Under the pieces are notes generated by a model. It did not search any database and was not told the origin of the DNA. It saw nothing but the letters and a program-made list of their open reading frames with translations. Positions 33,921 to 44,184 of a stretch of DNA of 64,000 nucleotides are shown in pieces. The DNA is taken from positions 62,001 through 126,000 of the forward strand of contig CAJTMV010000005.1 of the NCBI GenBank assembly GCA_910577225.1. The letters run 5' to 3'. The translations under genes and the position numbers were made by a program. This DNA comes from an uncultured Eubacterium sp. (GTDB lineage: Bacteria > Bacillota > Clostridia > Lachnospirales > Lachnospiraceae). Numbering within the stretch: position 1 is the first letter of the stretch; every line of letters starts with the position of its first letter.

Positions 33921-35300
33921 TTATTTTTTGATTTTTATTTTTTTTACATTGCTCCATGCTCCGTAATATTTACGTCCGCCTGATTTTTGGAATGCCCGTA
34001 CTTTTACATAATAGGTTTTGCCTTTCTTTAATCCGGCAATGGTCTTTGCGTCGGTAAATACGCCGGCAGAAATTCGCTTTGTTTTGTTCGAAGCGAAATA
34101 TTTGTTTGTAGAATATGCAATCTGATATCCGTCTCCGTATGCGTACCAGTTCCATCTGACTTTTATTTTTCTGACCGGGCTGTTTGTAACGCTTTTTAGT
34201 TTAATTTTTTTTACAGATACCGGCTCGTAGTCGTCTTCATAGGAATTGCTGCTGTCGGAACTGCCGTTGTTTACCGTACCTCCGTTTGCAGTACCGTTAT
34301 TTGTATTTCCGTTGCTGGGAGGCGTAACGACCGGATTGGAAGGGACGCTGCTGTTTGTCGCTGTCCAGTGCGCATATACCGTTCCGTTGGCCTGAAATAC
34401 GGTATTTGTATTGATCTGGGTTCCGTTATATGCTTCGGTGTACCAGCCGTCAAAATTATATCCGTCTCTGTAAGCAGTCGGCAGATATGGGAGCTTCTGA
34501 CCAGCGGTAATGACAGAGGACTGTCCGTTTACCGTACCGCCGTTCGGATAAAAAGAAATGGTATATTCGTTTGCTCTTGCGGTTGTAAAAGAACCGATTC
34601 CGGATTCTATCCGCGTGGTGTCGGCAATATAATAAACTTTAAAAAAATAAGTTGTATTTGGCTGCAGTCCGGTTAAAGTGGTCGTAAGCGCGGTCGTACT
34701 CGCATACAGATTCATTACACGCGATTCTGCCAGATAGACATTGGACATACCATACGAAATGCCCCAGGTTCTTACGTAAGTATTCGGTATAATCGTTGTA
34801 ATTGCCACAGAGGTATCTTTAATATCTGAGATATAAAAATCTCTGTAATTGGCATCATAATTATCCCATTGCGCATAAACGTTTGTGTTCATGGAAAACG
34901 TTGTATTTGTCGTAATCTGGGTTCCTCCGGAAGATTGCGTGTACCAGCCTCTGAATGTATAACCGGGTCTGACGGCAGTCGGAAGACTGGTAAGTCTTTG
35001 ATTTACGGTCGTCTGGCTGCTGTTGCCGTTGAGTGTTCCGTAACTGGCATTGAAAGTGATTACATATTCCGGTTTTGGAACGATGCCTGAAGAAGAGCGC
35101 GTAGTCATAAGACGCGGGATTTCAGGTACGTCCGCTGCGTGCAGCCGCAGCGCTGCTTCTGATTCGATCTGTTTATTCTCGTGTTCAAAGCCTGTTGCAG
35201 CCGCAGAGCTTTCTGCTTTTATGTTTGCAGGATTTATATAAAATAAGCAGAACAGTAATGTGCAAAGAAAGACACTGATCGATTGTGATAATTTTTTCAT
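33921..35300 (-). CDS. Secreted protein with InlB-type B-repeats and fibronectin type III domains
   Basis: The 459-residue product has a signal peptide (SISVFLCTLLFCLFYINPANIKA). It contains two Listeria-Bacteroides-type B-repeats (from YVITFNASYG to NVYAQW, and from YTISFYPNGG to VYAHW), a Fn3-like domain between them, a Gly/Asn/Ser linker and a C-terminal Fn3-like domain (IKVRWNWYAYGDGYQIAYST). There is no LPXTG sorting motif or membrane tail, so it is released or bound by other means. It may act in surface adhesion; the target is unknown. Confidence 0.85.
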   Translation of the reverse strand: MKKLSQSISVFLCTLLFCLFYINPANIKAESSAAATGFEHENKQIESEAALRLHAADVPEIPRLMTTRSSSGIVPKPEYVITFNASYGTLNGNSSQTTVNQRLTSLPTAVRPGYTFRGWYTQSSGGTQITTNTTFSMNTNVYAQWDNYDANYRDFYISDIKDTSVAITTIIPNTYVRTWGISYGMSNVYLAESRVMNLYASTTALTTTLTGLQPNTTYFFKVYYIADTTRIESGIGSFTTARANEYTISFYPNGGTVNGQSSVITAGQKLPYLPTAYRDGYNFDGWYTEAYNGTQINTNTVFQANGTVYAHWTATNSSVPSNPVVTPPSNGNTNNGTANGGTVNNGSSDSSNSYEDDYEPVSVKKIKLKSVTNSPVRKIKVRWNWYAYGDGYQIAYSTNKYFASNKTKRISAGVFTDAKTIAGLKKGKTYYVKVRAFQKSGGRKYYGAWSNVKKIKIKK

Positions 35301-35429
35301 GGCATTTTCCTCACTTTCATAACTTAATATACAAAAAGATTAGCACAAATATCCAGAAGAATCAATCCGGATTCCTATTTTTTTGTGTCTTTTGTTTATT
35401 CTTTGTAACCGGTCAGCCTGTCTGAACGA

Positions 35430-36383
35430 TTACGATTCTTCCTGCCAGCTGTGCGCTTTTATTCGTTCGTATTCATCCATACTGATATTCAGAACGGTTC
35501 CGTGTTTAAATCGGTAAGGAAAAGCAAATTGTCCGTCAGCCCTTGTAAATGTGCCAGACGCCAGACTGTCTGCGACAAACGGAACATATCCCTGCCCGGA
35601 TCCCCGCACGCCGTAATAATCCAGAAACAGGCACCAGCGACCGTCTGCCAGCCGGATTGCGGTAGGCGCTTCGTAATGGACGCCGTCCAGTCCGGCCATG
35701 CTCTGGTCAAATGCGGGTATTCTTTCATAAGGGCCTGTAATCTGCGTGGATTTTAACATCAGATTATTCGCAGGATTTGCATCGCTTTTAACAAACAGAT
35801 AATACATACCGTTTTCTTCGTATATTGCAGAATCGATCACGCCGCTGTCTTCTTTTTCATAAAGCAGCGCGGGTTCTGAATAATTTGTAAAATCTTTGGT
35901 GCGGCAGTAGTAAATCCGTTTTTTTGCATAGTCGTCTTTTTTGTGTGACGATGACCAGTGCAGAACATAGTCGTTTTGCGTTTTATCATAAATAATATCC
36001 GGCGCCCACATGCAGCCAAGATCATCGTTTCCAATCTTTATCAGTTTTTGTTCTGACCAGTCTGTCAGATTATCAGATTCCCACACAGAAAAGCATTTGC
36101 TGCCGTTTCTGCTGATTTCCTCCCAAAATCCCGGATTTTGCCTGTGCCTGCCATAAGAGATGCTCAGGTCAGTGGCAAAAATATAAATTTTTTTCGTTTC
36201 CCTGCTGCGGATAATCGTAAAGTCGCGTACGCCTTTTTTACCGTAATAAGCCCAGAGTACCGGATTTGAGTCGTTAACGGCCTCCCAGTGAAATCCGTCC
36301 CTGCTGATAGCGAAATAAACCTGTTCTCCGTCCGGAGTATCTTTTTCTTTAAAATGTACAAATAAATATGCCTGTCGTTCCAT
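35430..36383 (-). CDS. Glycoside hydrolase family 43-like enzyme
   Basis: The 317-residue protein is a five-bladed propeller enzyme related to arabinanases and xylosidases. Family features seen are YLFVHFKEK with FAISRDGFHWE, VRDFTI, CMWAPDIIYD, GVIDSAIYEENGMYYLFVKS and HYEAPTAI. There is no signal peptide, so it acts in the cytoplasm on imported oligosaccharides. I prefer the ATG at 36383, since AAAGGAG on the minus strand lies just upstream; the ATG at 36404 would overlap that site. It stands alone without a transporter. Confidence 0.85.
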   Translation of the reverse strand: MERQAYLFVHFKEKDTPDGEQVYFAISRDGFHWEAVNDSNPVLWAYYGKKGVRDFTIIRSRETKKIYIFATDLSISYGRHRQNPGFWEEISRNGSKCFSVWESDNLTDWSEQKLIKIGNDDLGCMWAPDIIYDKTQNDYVLHWSSSHKKDDYAKKRIYYCRTKDFTNYSEPALLYEKEDSGVIDSAIYEENGMYYLFVKSDANPANNLMLKSTQITGPYERIPAFDQSMAGLDGVHYEAPTAIRLADGRWCLFLDYYGVRGSGQGYVPFVADSLASGTFTRADGQFAFPYRFKHGTVLNISMDEYERIKAHSWQEES

Positions 36384-36481
36384 TTTTTTCAGCTCCTTTA
36401 TCATTTGATAATTACAGCATAAAGAGCAGTGGAAGAAAAGTCAATGCCAATGATTAATTTTAACAAATATTAAAAAACCGC

Positions 36482-36508
36482 TAACAAAATTAAAAAAACA
36501 TCCGATAA
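36482..36508 (+). promoter_or_regulatory. Sigma-28-like promoter of the flgM operon
   Basis: TAAC, 15 bases, TCCGATAA matches the flagellar sigma-28 pattern TAAA-N15-GCCGATAA and lies about 110 bases upstream of flgM. Confidence 0.7.
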
Positions 36509-36620
36509 ACAAGTTATAGAACTTCACAAACAGGTGCATAATACAAAAAATGTACCGTACTGAGTGAAGAATTCTAATATTTATCATTCAGGGACGAAAC
36601 GATGAAAGGAGATGCCTATT

Positions 36621-36899
36621 ATGCGTATAGATGCTTATAACCAGATCGCAGCTTTATACAAAACGACAAAGCCTTCCAAGGCAAAAAGTACAGCAGAAAT
36701 TACCTCTGCTCGTGATCAGGTTCAGATCTCAAGAGCAGGGAGAGATTATCAGATCGCAAAACAGGCAGTTGCAGCAGCTTCGGATATCAGGGAAGATAGA
36801 GTGGCAGAGCTTAGATCAGGCATAAAATCTGGAAACTATGACGTTGATACTGGAGATTTTGCAGGCAAATTGTTAGCAAGTTATTATGCAGCTAATTAA
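36621..36899 (+). CDS. flgM: Anti-sigma-28 factor FlgM
   Basis: FlgM holds the flagellar sigma factor until the hook is complete. The 92-residue protein starts MRIDAYNQIA; AAAGGAG lies 9 bases upstream, while the ATG at 36612 abuts it. The FlgM pattern is seen in DQVQISRAGRDYQIAKQ and VAELRSGIKSGNYDVD. It is the first gene of the late flagellar operon. Confidence 0.92.
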   Translation: MRIDAYNQIAALYKTTKPSKAKSTAEITSARDQVQISRAGRDYQIAKQAVAAASDIREDRVAELRSGIKSGNYDVDTGDFAGKLLASYYAAN

Positions 36900-36938
36900 A
36901 AAGTAACAAAATCAGTTACGGAAATGCGAGGATAAAAC

Positions 36939-37451
36939 GTGGCAAGTTTAATGGATGACCTGGTACAGGTCTTAGAGAGCGAGAACAAAGAATATGAAAA
37001 GCTGGCAAAGTTGTCTAAGGAGAAAAAACAGGTCATCATAGATGCCAACGTTGCAGCATTGGAAAAAATCGTGGATTTGGAACAGGATGTAGCGAGTAAA
37101 ATTCAGAATCTGGATAACCGCAGACAAAAAGTTATGCGTGATATGTCAGTCGTGCTGAATCAGTCAGAACAGGATTTTACGATCGACACAGTTATCGAAA
37201 TGCTGAGCAGTCAGCCAAAAGAACAGCAGCGATTACAAAACGTAAAAAAACAGTTAAAAACGACATTAGATGAAGTTCGTAATATCAACGAACAAAACCA
37301 GACATTGCTAAATCAGGCTCTGGAAATGGTAGAGTTTGACCTGACTCTGTTTCGAAGCATGCGCACCGCACCCGAGACAGCGAATTACAACAAGAACGCT
37401 TATAATACGGGAGAAATATTAGGTGGAAGCGGATTTGACGCAAAACAATAA
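36939..37451 (+). CDS. flgN: Flagellar export chaperone FlgN
   Basis: This is the cytoplasmic chaperone for FlgK and FlgL. The 170-residue, mostly helical protein starts at GTG 36939 after GCGAGGA. The FlgN pattern is in LMDDLVQVLESENKEYEKL and DEVRNINEQNQTLLNQALEM. It lies directly upstream of two flgK genes. Confidence 0.88.
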   Translation: MASLMDDLVQVLESENKEYEKLAKLSKEKKQVIIDANVAALEKIVDLEQDVASKIQNLDNRRQKVMRDMSVVLNQSEQDFTIDTVIEMLSSQPKEQQRLQNVKKQLKTTLDEVRNINEQNQTLLNQALEMVEFDLTLFRSMRTAPETANYNKNAYNTGEILGGSGFDAKQ

Positions 37452-37472
37452 CAGACAGGAGTGTGAGCAGTT

Positions 37473-39461
37473 ATGGCGAATGGAATGGGTTCCATATACA
37501 TTGGACATTCAGGGTTGAAAGCCTCTCAGGATTCGATTCATAATGTAGCAAACAACCTGGCTAACGTAAACACCCAAGGGTATGTACGTCAGCAGGTTGT
37601 TTTTCGTGATGCACGCTACAGCAATTTGGCATATTCAAAAAATAATTATAAGAAGTTAATCGGGCAGGGCACTTCTATTGGGGAGATTGTTCATGCCAGA
37701 GATATTTTTCTGGATAAGGCATTTAGAAGAGAGAACGGAAGACAATCTTATTATCAGGCAACTTTTGAAGCAGTGGACGAGGTACAGAATTATTTTCAGG
37801 AATTGGAAGGCACTGCTTTTCAGCAGATCTTAGACTCGGAAGAAGGAAGTCTGTGGCAGGCGTTTGAGGAATTTTCAAAGGATCCGTCGAATATGGCCGC
37901 GCAAAACCTTGTAATACAAAAAGCGAGTCTGTTTGCTACCCGGTCGCAGGCGATTTTTAAAGGCCTGATGAATTATCAGAAAAATATCAATATTCAGATT
38001 TCTGATGATATAGATGAAATAAATGATTATATAGAACAGATTTACAATCTGAACATACAAATTCAGGCGATAGAGTCCGGCGGCCGCGAGACAGCAATGA
38101 ACGAGCGCGACGCAAGAGATTATGCGCTCGACCAGCTGAGCAAATACGGCAACGTTATGTATGAAGAGAGAGCAAATGGAGTCGTTACGGTTAAGTTTGA
38201 AGGAGAACTCGTAACGAACGATATTTCTTATTATACGATTGGTAAAAAAACAGACCGTATGACCGGATTCATTACTCCTTACTGGCCGCATCTGACGAAT
38301 GAACAGAATGGAAAATATGCGGAAGTGTTTGATTTTTCACAGAAAATCTGTACGGAGTTTAATACGGATATCGGTGAACTTAAGGCGCTTGTGCAGGCAA
38401 GAGGAGAGACGATTTCCAATTTTAATGATATTTTAAACGCGGACCCGGATAAATATGACGCTTCTATCGGTTTGTCCGTTATGCAGAATACGCAGGCGGA
38501 GTTCGATCAGCTGATTCATGGAATTGTAACGCAGATCAACGATCTGCTGGCGCCGAATAAAAAATTGGATGAACTTGTCGTAAAAAATGAAGACGGCACT
38601 TATTCCAGATACTGCAACGTTAAGGTGCTGGATGAAGAAAACTGCTGTGTCGGGGCAGACGGCAAATTACCGCCGCAGGAACTGTTTACCAGATCCGGCT
38701 GCGATCGTTACAAAAAAGTGACGGCATTTGACGAAAAGACCGGAGAATGGCGGGATTACTACATGTACAATGAGGAAGATGTAGACGATTCTATCCCGTA
38801 TTATATGAGCAACGGCAGGGTATACCGGGTGTTTAATCCTGAAAATACAACAGTTTCAGATGTTACGATTAAGACGAATCCGGACGGTACTCTCGATCTT
38901 GACAATGGCAAACTACAGTTCACATCTGTATTAAATGAAAAGCCATATACGCCGTGGGATAAAAAAGAAAACATGAAATATACAGGCCAGAAGATAGATG
39001 GCCAGTGGGTGATTAACGAAGATTATTATTACGATACGTCCAAACAGTACACATCTTTGGAAATCAGCGTAAATTATGATCTTTTGAAAAATATTAAAAA
39101 TTTACCTCATATCCATCAGGATGACGGGATTGCGCATGATATGGCGATTAAGCTGGCAAGTTTATGGGATAAGTCAACCTTATCGATCAGTCCGCGTTAT
39201 ACAAATGCCAAATATTCGTATAGCGAATATTATAAAGAAATGATCGGAGAGATCGGTATCATTGGCTCTGTGTATGGAACGACAGCAGAAAATCTGGAAG
39301 GAACGGTATCTGCGGTAGAAAATCAGCGTAATGAGGTGATCGGCGTATCTTCAGATGAAGAGCTGACCAGAATGATTAAATATCAGAACGCCTACAACGC
39401 TTCCAGCCGTTATATCCAGACAGTCAGCGATATGATAGAGATGCTTGTAACAGCGCTTTGA
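37473..39461 (+). CDS. flgK: Flagellar hook-associated protein FlgK, first copy
   Basis: This is a hook-filament junction protein of 662 residues. The N-terminal rod/hook signature is VANNLANVNTQGYVRQ; the C-terminus (DEELTRMIKYQNAYNASSRY... MIEMLVTAL) is typical. The middle (about 370-530) is a variable domain. The junction motif reads NTQGY rather than the usual NTPGY. It is followed 18 bases later by a second flgK. Confidence 0.9.
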   Translation: MANGMGSIYIGHSGLKASQDSIHNVANNLANVNTQGYVRQQVVFRDARYSNLAYSKNNYKKLIGQGTSIGEIVHARDIFLDKAFRRENGRQSYYQATFEAVDEVQNYFQELEGTAFQQILDSEEGSLWQAFEEFSKDPSNMAAQNLVIQKASLFATRSQAIFKGLMNYQKNINIQISDDIDEINDYIEQIYNLNIQIQAIESGGRETAMNERDARDYALDQLSKYGNVMYEERANGVVTVKFEGELVTNDISYYTIGKKTDRMTGFITPYWPHLTNEQNGKYAEVFDFSQKICTEFNTDIGELKALVQARGETISNFNDILNADPDKYDASIGLSVMQNTQAEFDQLIHGIVTQINDLLAPNKKLDELVVKNEDGTYSRYCNVKVLDEENCCVGADGKLPPQELFTRSGCDRYKKVTAFDEKTGEWRDYYMYNEEDVDDSIPYYMSNGRVYRVFNPENTTVSDVTIKTNPDGTLDLDNGKLQFTSVLNEKPYTPWDKKENMKYTGQKIDGQWVINEDYYYDTSKQYTSLEISVNYDLLKNIKNLPHIHQDDGIAHDMAIKLASLWDKSTLSISPRYTNAKYSYSEYYKEMIGEIGIIGSVYGTTAENLEGTVSAVENQRNEVIGVSSDEELTRMIKYQNAYNASSRYIQTVSDMIEMLVTAL

Positions 39462-39479
39462 AAGATATGAGGTGAGTAT

Positions 39480-41453
39480 ATGAGTTCTACATTTTTTGGA
39501 TTAAATATAGGCTGGTCTGCGTTAAACGCATTTTCAGCTTCAATTAATACAACGGCGAATAACGTATCAAATGCGAATACGCCGGGTTATAGCAAACAGG
39601 TAGTGAATCTCGTGGCAAAAGCATCTTTGCGTAATTATACTTATGGTACGCTGGGAAGCGGCGTGGATGCAGACTCTATCACGCAGCTGCGAAATACTTA
39701 TTATGATGTAAGATACTGGACGAATAACAGCAGTGTCGGGCAGTATGAAAAAAAAGGCTATTATATGGCACAGATGGAAAATCTGTTTCGGGATGATATC
39801 GAAGAATCGGCTACTGGATTTTCTTCTATTTATAAAGAAATGTTTAACGGACTGGATTCGTTAAAAGGCAGCGGTGCGGATTTATACAAAAGAAATCAGT
39901 TTATCAATAACGCGCAAAGCCTGATGGAATATTTTAATAATATGGCCGGAAGTCTGCGGGATCTGCAGACAGATTGTAATCAGGAAGTAAGCGCTCTGGT
40001 TAGTCAGATTAATTCTTATGCGCAGAAGATTTCTATCATCAACGATAAAATTAATACGATAGAAATTCAGGGAAGACGCGCGAATGAACTGCGTGACCAG
40101 CGTGCTTATCTGCTGGATCAGCTTTCAGCGATTGTGCCGATTGAGACAGAGGAAACAGAGGTTCGTAACAGTAATGATCCTGATATGTATGTCGGAGGCA
40201 CCCGTTTTCGTGTGCGTGTGGAAGGTCAGCTGTTAGTAGACGGCAGCGATTACAATGAACTGGAATGTTACAGCCGTACAGAAAAAGTCAATCAGAATGA
40301 TATAGAGGGATTGTATGATATCCGCTGGGCACATACGGGCAATGAATTTAACGCATCTTCGGATACGATGTCCGGAGAATTAAAGGCGGTGCTGAATATC
40401 CGTGACGGCAATAATAAAGAAAATTTCCAGGGTACGCTTTCCAAAGTAGACGCAGCCAAATCACAGATCTATATTACGAATCCGAATATCACAACGGTAG
40501 AAGCCATGAATATGCCGGAAAGAGGAACGATCACGATTGCGAACCGTACCTATACGTATTCCAGATTTGAAATGTCTGTGACCGTAGATAAAGACGGTAA
40601 AGAAAGCTATACGTATATGTTCGAGATGGAAGATAAAGATCTGACGGCGCTTTCTGGTAAAAACGGCAGAGAAGTAACGATTGGCCGCACAATCGATTCC
40701 CGCGGTATTCCATATTACATGTCTCAGATGAATGAATTTTTACGTTCTTTCTGCCGTAAATTTAACGATATGCAGATTTATGGAAAAGGCGACGGTACGA
40801 CAAAACTGGACGGTTCGCCGGTAACAGACCGGTATACGGTAGATAAAATCACTGGTGAAATTATTCCGGAAGAGTTTAAATATAAAAATGGCGGGGCAGA
40901 TACCGAGGGTAACCAGATGGGCGCGTTTTTTGTATCCATTAAGCCGGATGGTAAGGAAAATACATTTTTAGATACAAAGAAATCAGATGGAGAAAAAGGC
41001 GTCGCAGTTACTTACAAATCAGATGCCATAGGCGGAAATTACTATCAGATGACGGCGTCAAATGTCGCGGTAAATGATAAAAGCCAGAAAGATCCAAATT
41101 ATTTTGCAACGTCTACCCGTACAGATACGGATGAAAGTGAAGCCGGACTGGTAGATACGATGCTGGAGCTGGAGTCAAAAACAGTTATTTACAGAGGATC
41201 CGGCGGCAATCAGTTTTTGGAGTATATTATTACAGATATTTCCGTAGATTCACAGGAAGCGGAAATCTTATATTCTAATTATTTTGATATCGGAAGTACG
41301 ATCGATACTTATCGGATGTCTATATCAAGTGTCGATGAAGATGAAGAAGGTCTGGATCTGGTGAAGTTCCAGAATGCATACAATCTGGCATCCAAGGTGA
41401 TATCCACGATGAATGAGATGTATGATCGTCTGATCACACAGACCGGTGTATAA
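39480..41453 (+). CDS. flgK: Flagellar hook-associated protein FlgK, second copy
   Basis: The 657-residue paralog carries the classical signature NNVSNANTPGYSKQ, and the C-terminal block GLDLVKFQNAYNLASKVIST. The coiled-coil region with ELRDQRAYLLDQLS is standard for FlgK. Sequence similarity with the first copy is largely limited to the terminal D0/D1 parts, so the two are old, diverged duplicates, possibly two successive rings at the junction. Confidence 0.93.
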   Translation: MSSTFFGLNIGWSALNAFSASINTTANNVSNANTPGYSKQVVNLVAKASLRNYTYGTLGSGVDADSITQLRNTYYDVRYWTNNSSVGQYEKKGYYMAQMENLFRDDIEESATGFSSIYKEMFNGLDSLKGSGADLYKRNQFINNAQSLMEYFNNMAGSLRDLQTDCNQEVSALVSQINSYAQKISIINDKINTIEIQGRRANELRDQRAYLLDQLSAIVPIETEETEVRNSNDPDMYVGGTRFRVRVEGQLLVDGSDYNELECYSRTEKVNQNDIEGLYDIRWAHTGNEFNASSDTMSGELKAVLNIRDGNNKENFQGTLSKVDAAKSQIYITNPNITTVEAMNMPERGTITIANRTYTYSRFEMSVTVDKDGKESYTYMFEMEDKDLTALSGKNGREVTIGRTIDSRGIPYYMSQMNEFLRSFCRKFNDMQIYGKGDGTTKLDGSPVTDRYTVDKITGEIIPEEFKYKNGGADTEGNQMGAFFVSIKPDGKENTFLDTKKSDGEKGVAVTYKSDAIGGNYYQMTASNVAVNDKSQKDPNYFATSTRTDTDESEAGLVDTMLELESKTVIYRGSGGNQFLEYIITDISVDSQEAEILYSNYFDIGSTIDTYRMSISSVDEDEEGLDLVKFQNAYNLASKVISTMNEMYDRLITQTGV

Positions 41454-41467
41454 GGAGGGGAACAGCC

Positions 41468-43360
41468 ATGATGCGAGTAACAAATTCCATGATCGTGAAA
41501 AGAACGAAAACGAACATCAATTCCAATCGGGCGAAAGTGGATCATACCAATAACCAGATGTCAATTCAGAAAAAAATTACAAAGCCTTCGGATAATCCGA
41601 TTATTGCGATTCGTTCTTTACGACTGCGCAGTACGCTGAGTACGATTACACAGTATTATGATAATAATATTCCGGATGTAGAATCCTGGATGGATTGTAC
41701 GCAGACGGCAATGCTGAATATGAAAGACCTGATTACCGACGCCTACAAACAGACGGTATATGGAGCGAATGATGTACTTGAACCGGAAAATCGTCTGACA
41801 ATTTTAAAAGAACTTCAGTCGCTGCAGCAGCAGATTTATTGCGAAGGCAATGCAGATTATGATCGCAGAACTATTTTTACAGGGTATAAGACAAATCAGG
41901 ACGTGACGTTTATGAGCAGTGAAGAAGCGAAGGCTGAGCATTATAAGATCACGGAGACTTTTGATTTCAAAGACATCGATAAAAAACAGTATTACAAGGG
42001 CGGCTTTGACGATACGTCGGATACAGGAATGATCGGCGCCCCTGGCTCGACGACCATGCCTTCGGTGCCTGTGTTCGATGAAGTGGATCTGAACAGACTT
42101 CGTCTGTCTTACAATAATATTACGGCAGATCAGAATTCTCTGAGCATTACTTATACAGATCCGGCTACAAACAAGAAAAATACAATTACGCTGTCAGCAG
42201 ATGGATCTTCGCTCACGTCGCAGGGATGCACATTTTCCGTACAGCAGGACGCAGCGAATAATGATTATATTTCAGTAAATGTTCCAGAAGGATATTTCGC
42301 GGTACCGTCTACAATTGCGGGCACTCCGGTACCTCCGGCTACTTCCGCGCCTCTTGCGGATGGTACGCATACGGTTCAGATCTATAGTAAAGAAGATTAT
42401 GACGCGACGCAGGTACCTCCGGTAAAACCGGGCGCTGTAGGTCAGGCTGTATCTGTGAATTATGATTCGACGGCGGATCAGAAACTTACGACAAACGATC
42501 TTATGATTACGGACAATTCTGTGAATCCTCCGGTTACCAAACCGATTGTGTACAAAGTCAGAGATACGGCGGATTTAAAGAAGAACGGATATGACGTTGG
42601 CGCGAATGAGATTGTATTTGACAATGAGACCGGCGAACTGCTGTTTCAGGACAGCGTGGCAGAAGCGTTCGATGCAGGGAAAGCATCTTTTTCGTTCACA
42701 TATGACAAAAATGGCTTTGAAGAGGGCGAGCTGCATCCGGAATACTTTTTCAATTGTACGAGATATATGACCGAAAGAGACGATATTGTATATGAGAACT
42801 TCGATGAAAACGGAAACTGGATCACACAGGCAATCAAATACAATATTGCCAGCGGACAGCAGATGCAGATTAATACTGAAGCAAGGGACGTATTCGATCC
42901 GAATATCCGTCGGGATATTACAGAACTAATCGATGTTGTACAGATGGCGATATCTTCGGAAAATACCGTAAAAGAGATAGAGGCAAAAATTAAAAACGGA
43001 GATTATACTGCAGACGAACTGGAACACTTAAATAAATGGCTGGATGCGGCGAATAAGCAGTTTGATTATGCAAAGCAAAATATGCATGATACTTATAGCT
43101 CCTATATTACAAAATTCCAGGGATATCTGGACGATATCAATCTTGGAATTACGAATCTGGGCGGTCGTGAGGCACGTGTGGAACTGACGAAAAACCGGAT
43201 GAGCGTCCAGAAGTCGACGTTCAAAGAATTAAAATCGATGAATGAAGATATGGATTTATCAGATCTGGTCATTAACTATACGGCAGCTTCCGTAGCTTAT
43301 CAGGCAGCGCTTCAGTCAGCTGCCAAAATCGGAAAAATGACGCTGCTTGACTTTATTTAA
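41468..43360 (+). CDS. flgL: Flagellar hook-associated protein FlgL, enlarged
   Basis: This protein connects FlgK to the filament. The N-terminus (MRVTNSMIVKRTKTNINSNR; ITKPSDNPIIAIRSLRLRS) and the C-terminus (ELTKNRMSVQKSTFKELKSM; YQAALQSAAKIGKMTLLDFI) are flagellin-like. The 630 residues exceed the usual 300 or so because of a central insertion at about 150-470 with beta-rich, Pro-rich sequence. AGGAGGGG lies before ATG 41468; ATG 41471 is equally possible. Confidence 0.93.
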   Translation: MMRVTNSMIVKRTKTNINSNRAKVDHTNNQMSIQKKITKPSDNPIIAIRSLRLRSTLSTITQYYDNNIPDVESWMDCTQTAMLNMKDLITDAYKQTVYGANDVLEPENRLTILKELQSLQQQIYCEGNADYDRRTIFTGYKTNQDVTFMSSEEAKAEHYKITETFDFKDIDKKQYYKGGFDDTSDTGMIGAPGSTTMPSVPVFDEVDLNRLRLSYNNITADQNSLSITYTDPATNKKNTITLSADGSSLTSQGCTFSVQQDAANNDYISVNVPEGYFAVPSTIAGTPVPPATSAPLADGTHTVQIYSKEDYDATQVPPVKPGAVGQAVSVNYDSTADQKLTTNDLMITDNSVNPPVTKPIVYKVRDTADLKKNGYDVGANEIVFDNETGELLFQDSVAEAFDAGKASFSFTYDKNGFEEGELHPEYFFNCTRYMTERDDIVYENFDENGNWITQAIKYNIASGQQMQINTEARDVFDPNIRRDITELIDVVQMAISSENTVKEIEAKIKNGDYTADELEHLNKWLDAANKQFDYAKQNMHDTYSSYITKFQGYLDDINLGITNLGGREARVELTKNRMSVQKSTFKELKSMNEDMDLSDLVINYTAASVAYQAALQSAAKIGKMTLLDFI

Positions 43361-43373
43361 AAGGAGTATAGAA

Positions 43374-43829
43374 ATGAAGGCAGATACAAGATTATTTGGC
43401 GAGATCGATATTAAAGATGATAAAATTATCAAATTAAAAGAGGGAATTATAGGTTTTCCGGATCTGCAGAATTTTACGCTGATTCATGACGAAGAAAAAG
43501 AAGGCAAAGGCAGTATCAAATGGCTGCAGTCCATGGACGATCCGGCTTTTGCACTGCCGGTTATGAATCCGCTGGATGTAAAACCGGATTATCAGCTGAC
43601 TGTAAATGAGGAAGGATTGGAACCGCTTGGAACCATGACCGAAGAGAATACGTTTATTCTTGTAACAATTACCGTTCCTCAGAATATCGAAGAGATGTCA
43701 GTCAATCTGAAAGCACCGTTTATTATCAATGCGGATAATCTGCAGGGTGTACAGATGATTGCAGAAGACGATTATCCGGTCAAATATAAGATTTATGAGA
43801 TATTAAATAAAAAGAAAGCAGGTGAGTAG
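43374..43829 (+). CDS. fliW: Flagellar assembly factor FliW
   Basis: FliW binds flagellin or CsrA and so couples flagellin export to its translation. The 151-residue protein starts at ATG 43374 after AAGGAG at 43361; the longer frame overlaps flgL and is rejected. Family blocks seen are TRLFGEID, GIIGFPDLQNF, SMDDPAFALPVMNP and APFIINADNLQGVQ. The csrA start lies 2 bases after its stop. Confidence 0.96.
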   Translation: MKADTRLFGEIDIKDDKIIKLKEGIIGFPDLQNFTLIHDEEKEGKGSIKWLQSMDDPAFALPVMNPLDVKPDYQLTVNEEGLEPLGTMTEENTFILVTITVPQNIEEMSVNLKAPFIINADNLQGVQMIAEDDYPVKYKIYEILNKKKAGE

Positions 43830-43831
43830 AT

Positions 43832-44056
43832 ATGCTGGCTCTGACCAGAAAAAAAGGCGAAGCGCTGATGCTGAACAATAATATAGAAGTCACGATCCTG
43901 GAAATACGAGGGGACCAGGTGAAGATCGGCGTATCTGCTCCAAAAGAAGTGCCTATTTATCGGAAAGAAGTACATCTTCAGATACAGAAAGAAAATGAAG
44001 CGGCAGCAAGCGAAGCCAGTCTGAAAGCGTTAAAGATGTTTTCAGAAGGAAAATAA
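43832..44056 (+). CDS. csrA: Translational regulator CsrA
   Basis: This is an RNA-binding repressor that binds GGA in hairpin loops, here likely in the flagellin leader. The 74-residue product has the core MLALTRKKGEALMLN, VTILEIRGDQVKIGVSAP and VPIYRKEV. Its ribosome site lies within the end of fliW, so the two antagonists are made together. Confidence 0.97.
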   Translation: MLALTRKKGEALMLNNNIEVTILEIRGDQVKIGVSAPKEVPIYRKEVHLQIQKENEAAASEASLKALKMFSEGK

Positions 44057-44089
44057 AACCGGTTTTCCGGAAGATTTTGAAAGAAGAAA

Positions 44090-44141
44090 CCGGCTGAGGC
44101 TGGACTGTCGGCAAATAACAGTTCAGATTCAGCCGGATTTG
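44090..44141 (+). terminator. Inverted repeat after csrA
   Basis: CCGGCTGA / TCAGCCGG with inner pairing (GGACTG / CAGTTC) forms a long stem-loop followed by ATTTGT. It probably ends the flgM-csrA transcript. Confidence 0.55.
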
Positions 44142-44184
44142 TATGCCGACAGGTCAATTGTAATGAAAAGCCTTTCTGATAAGC

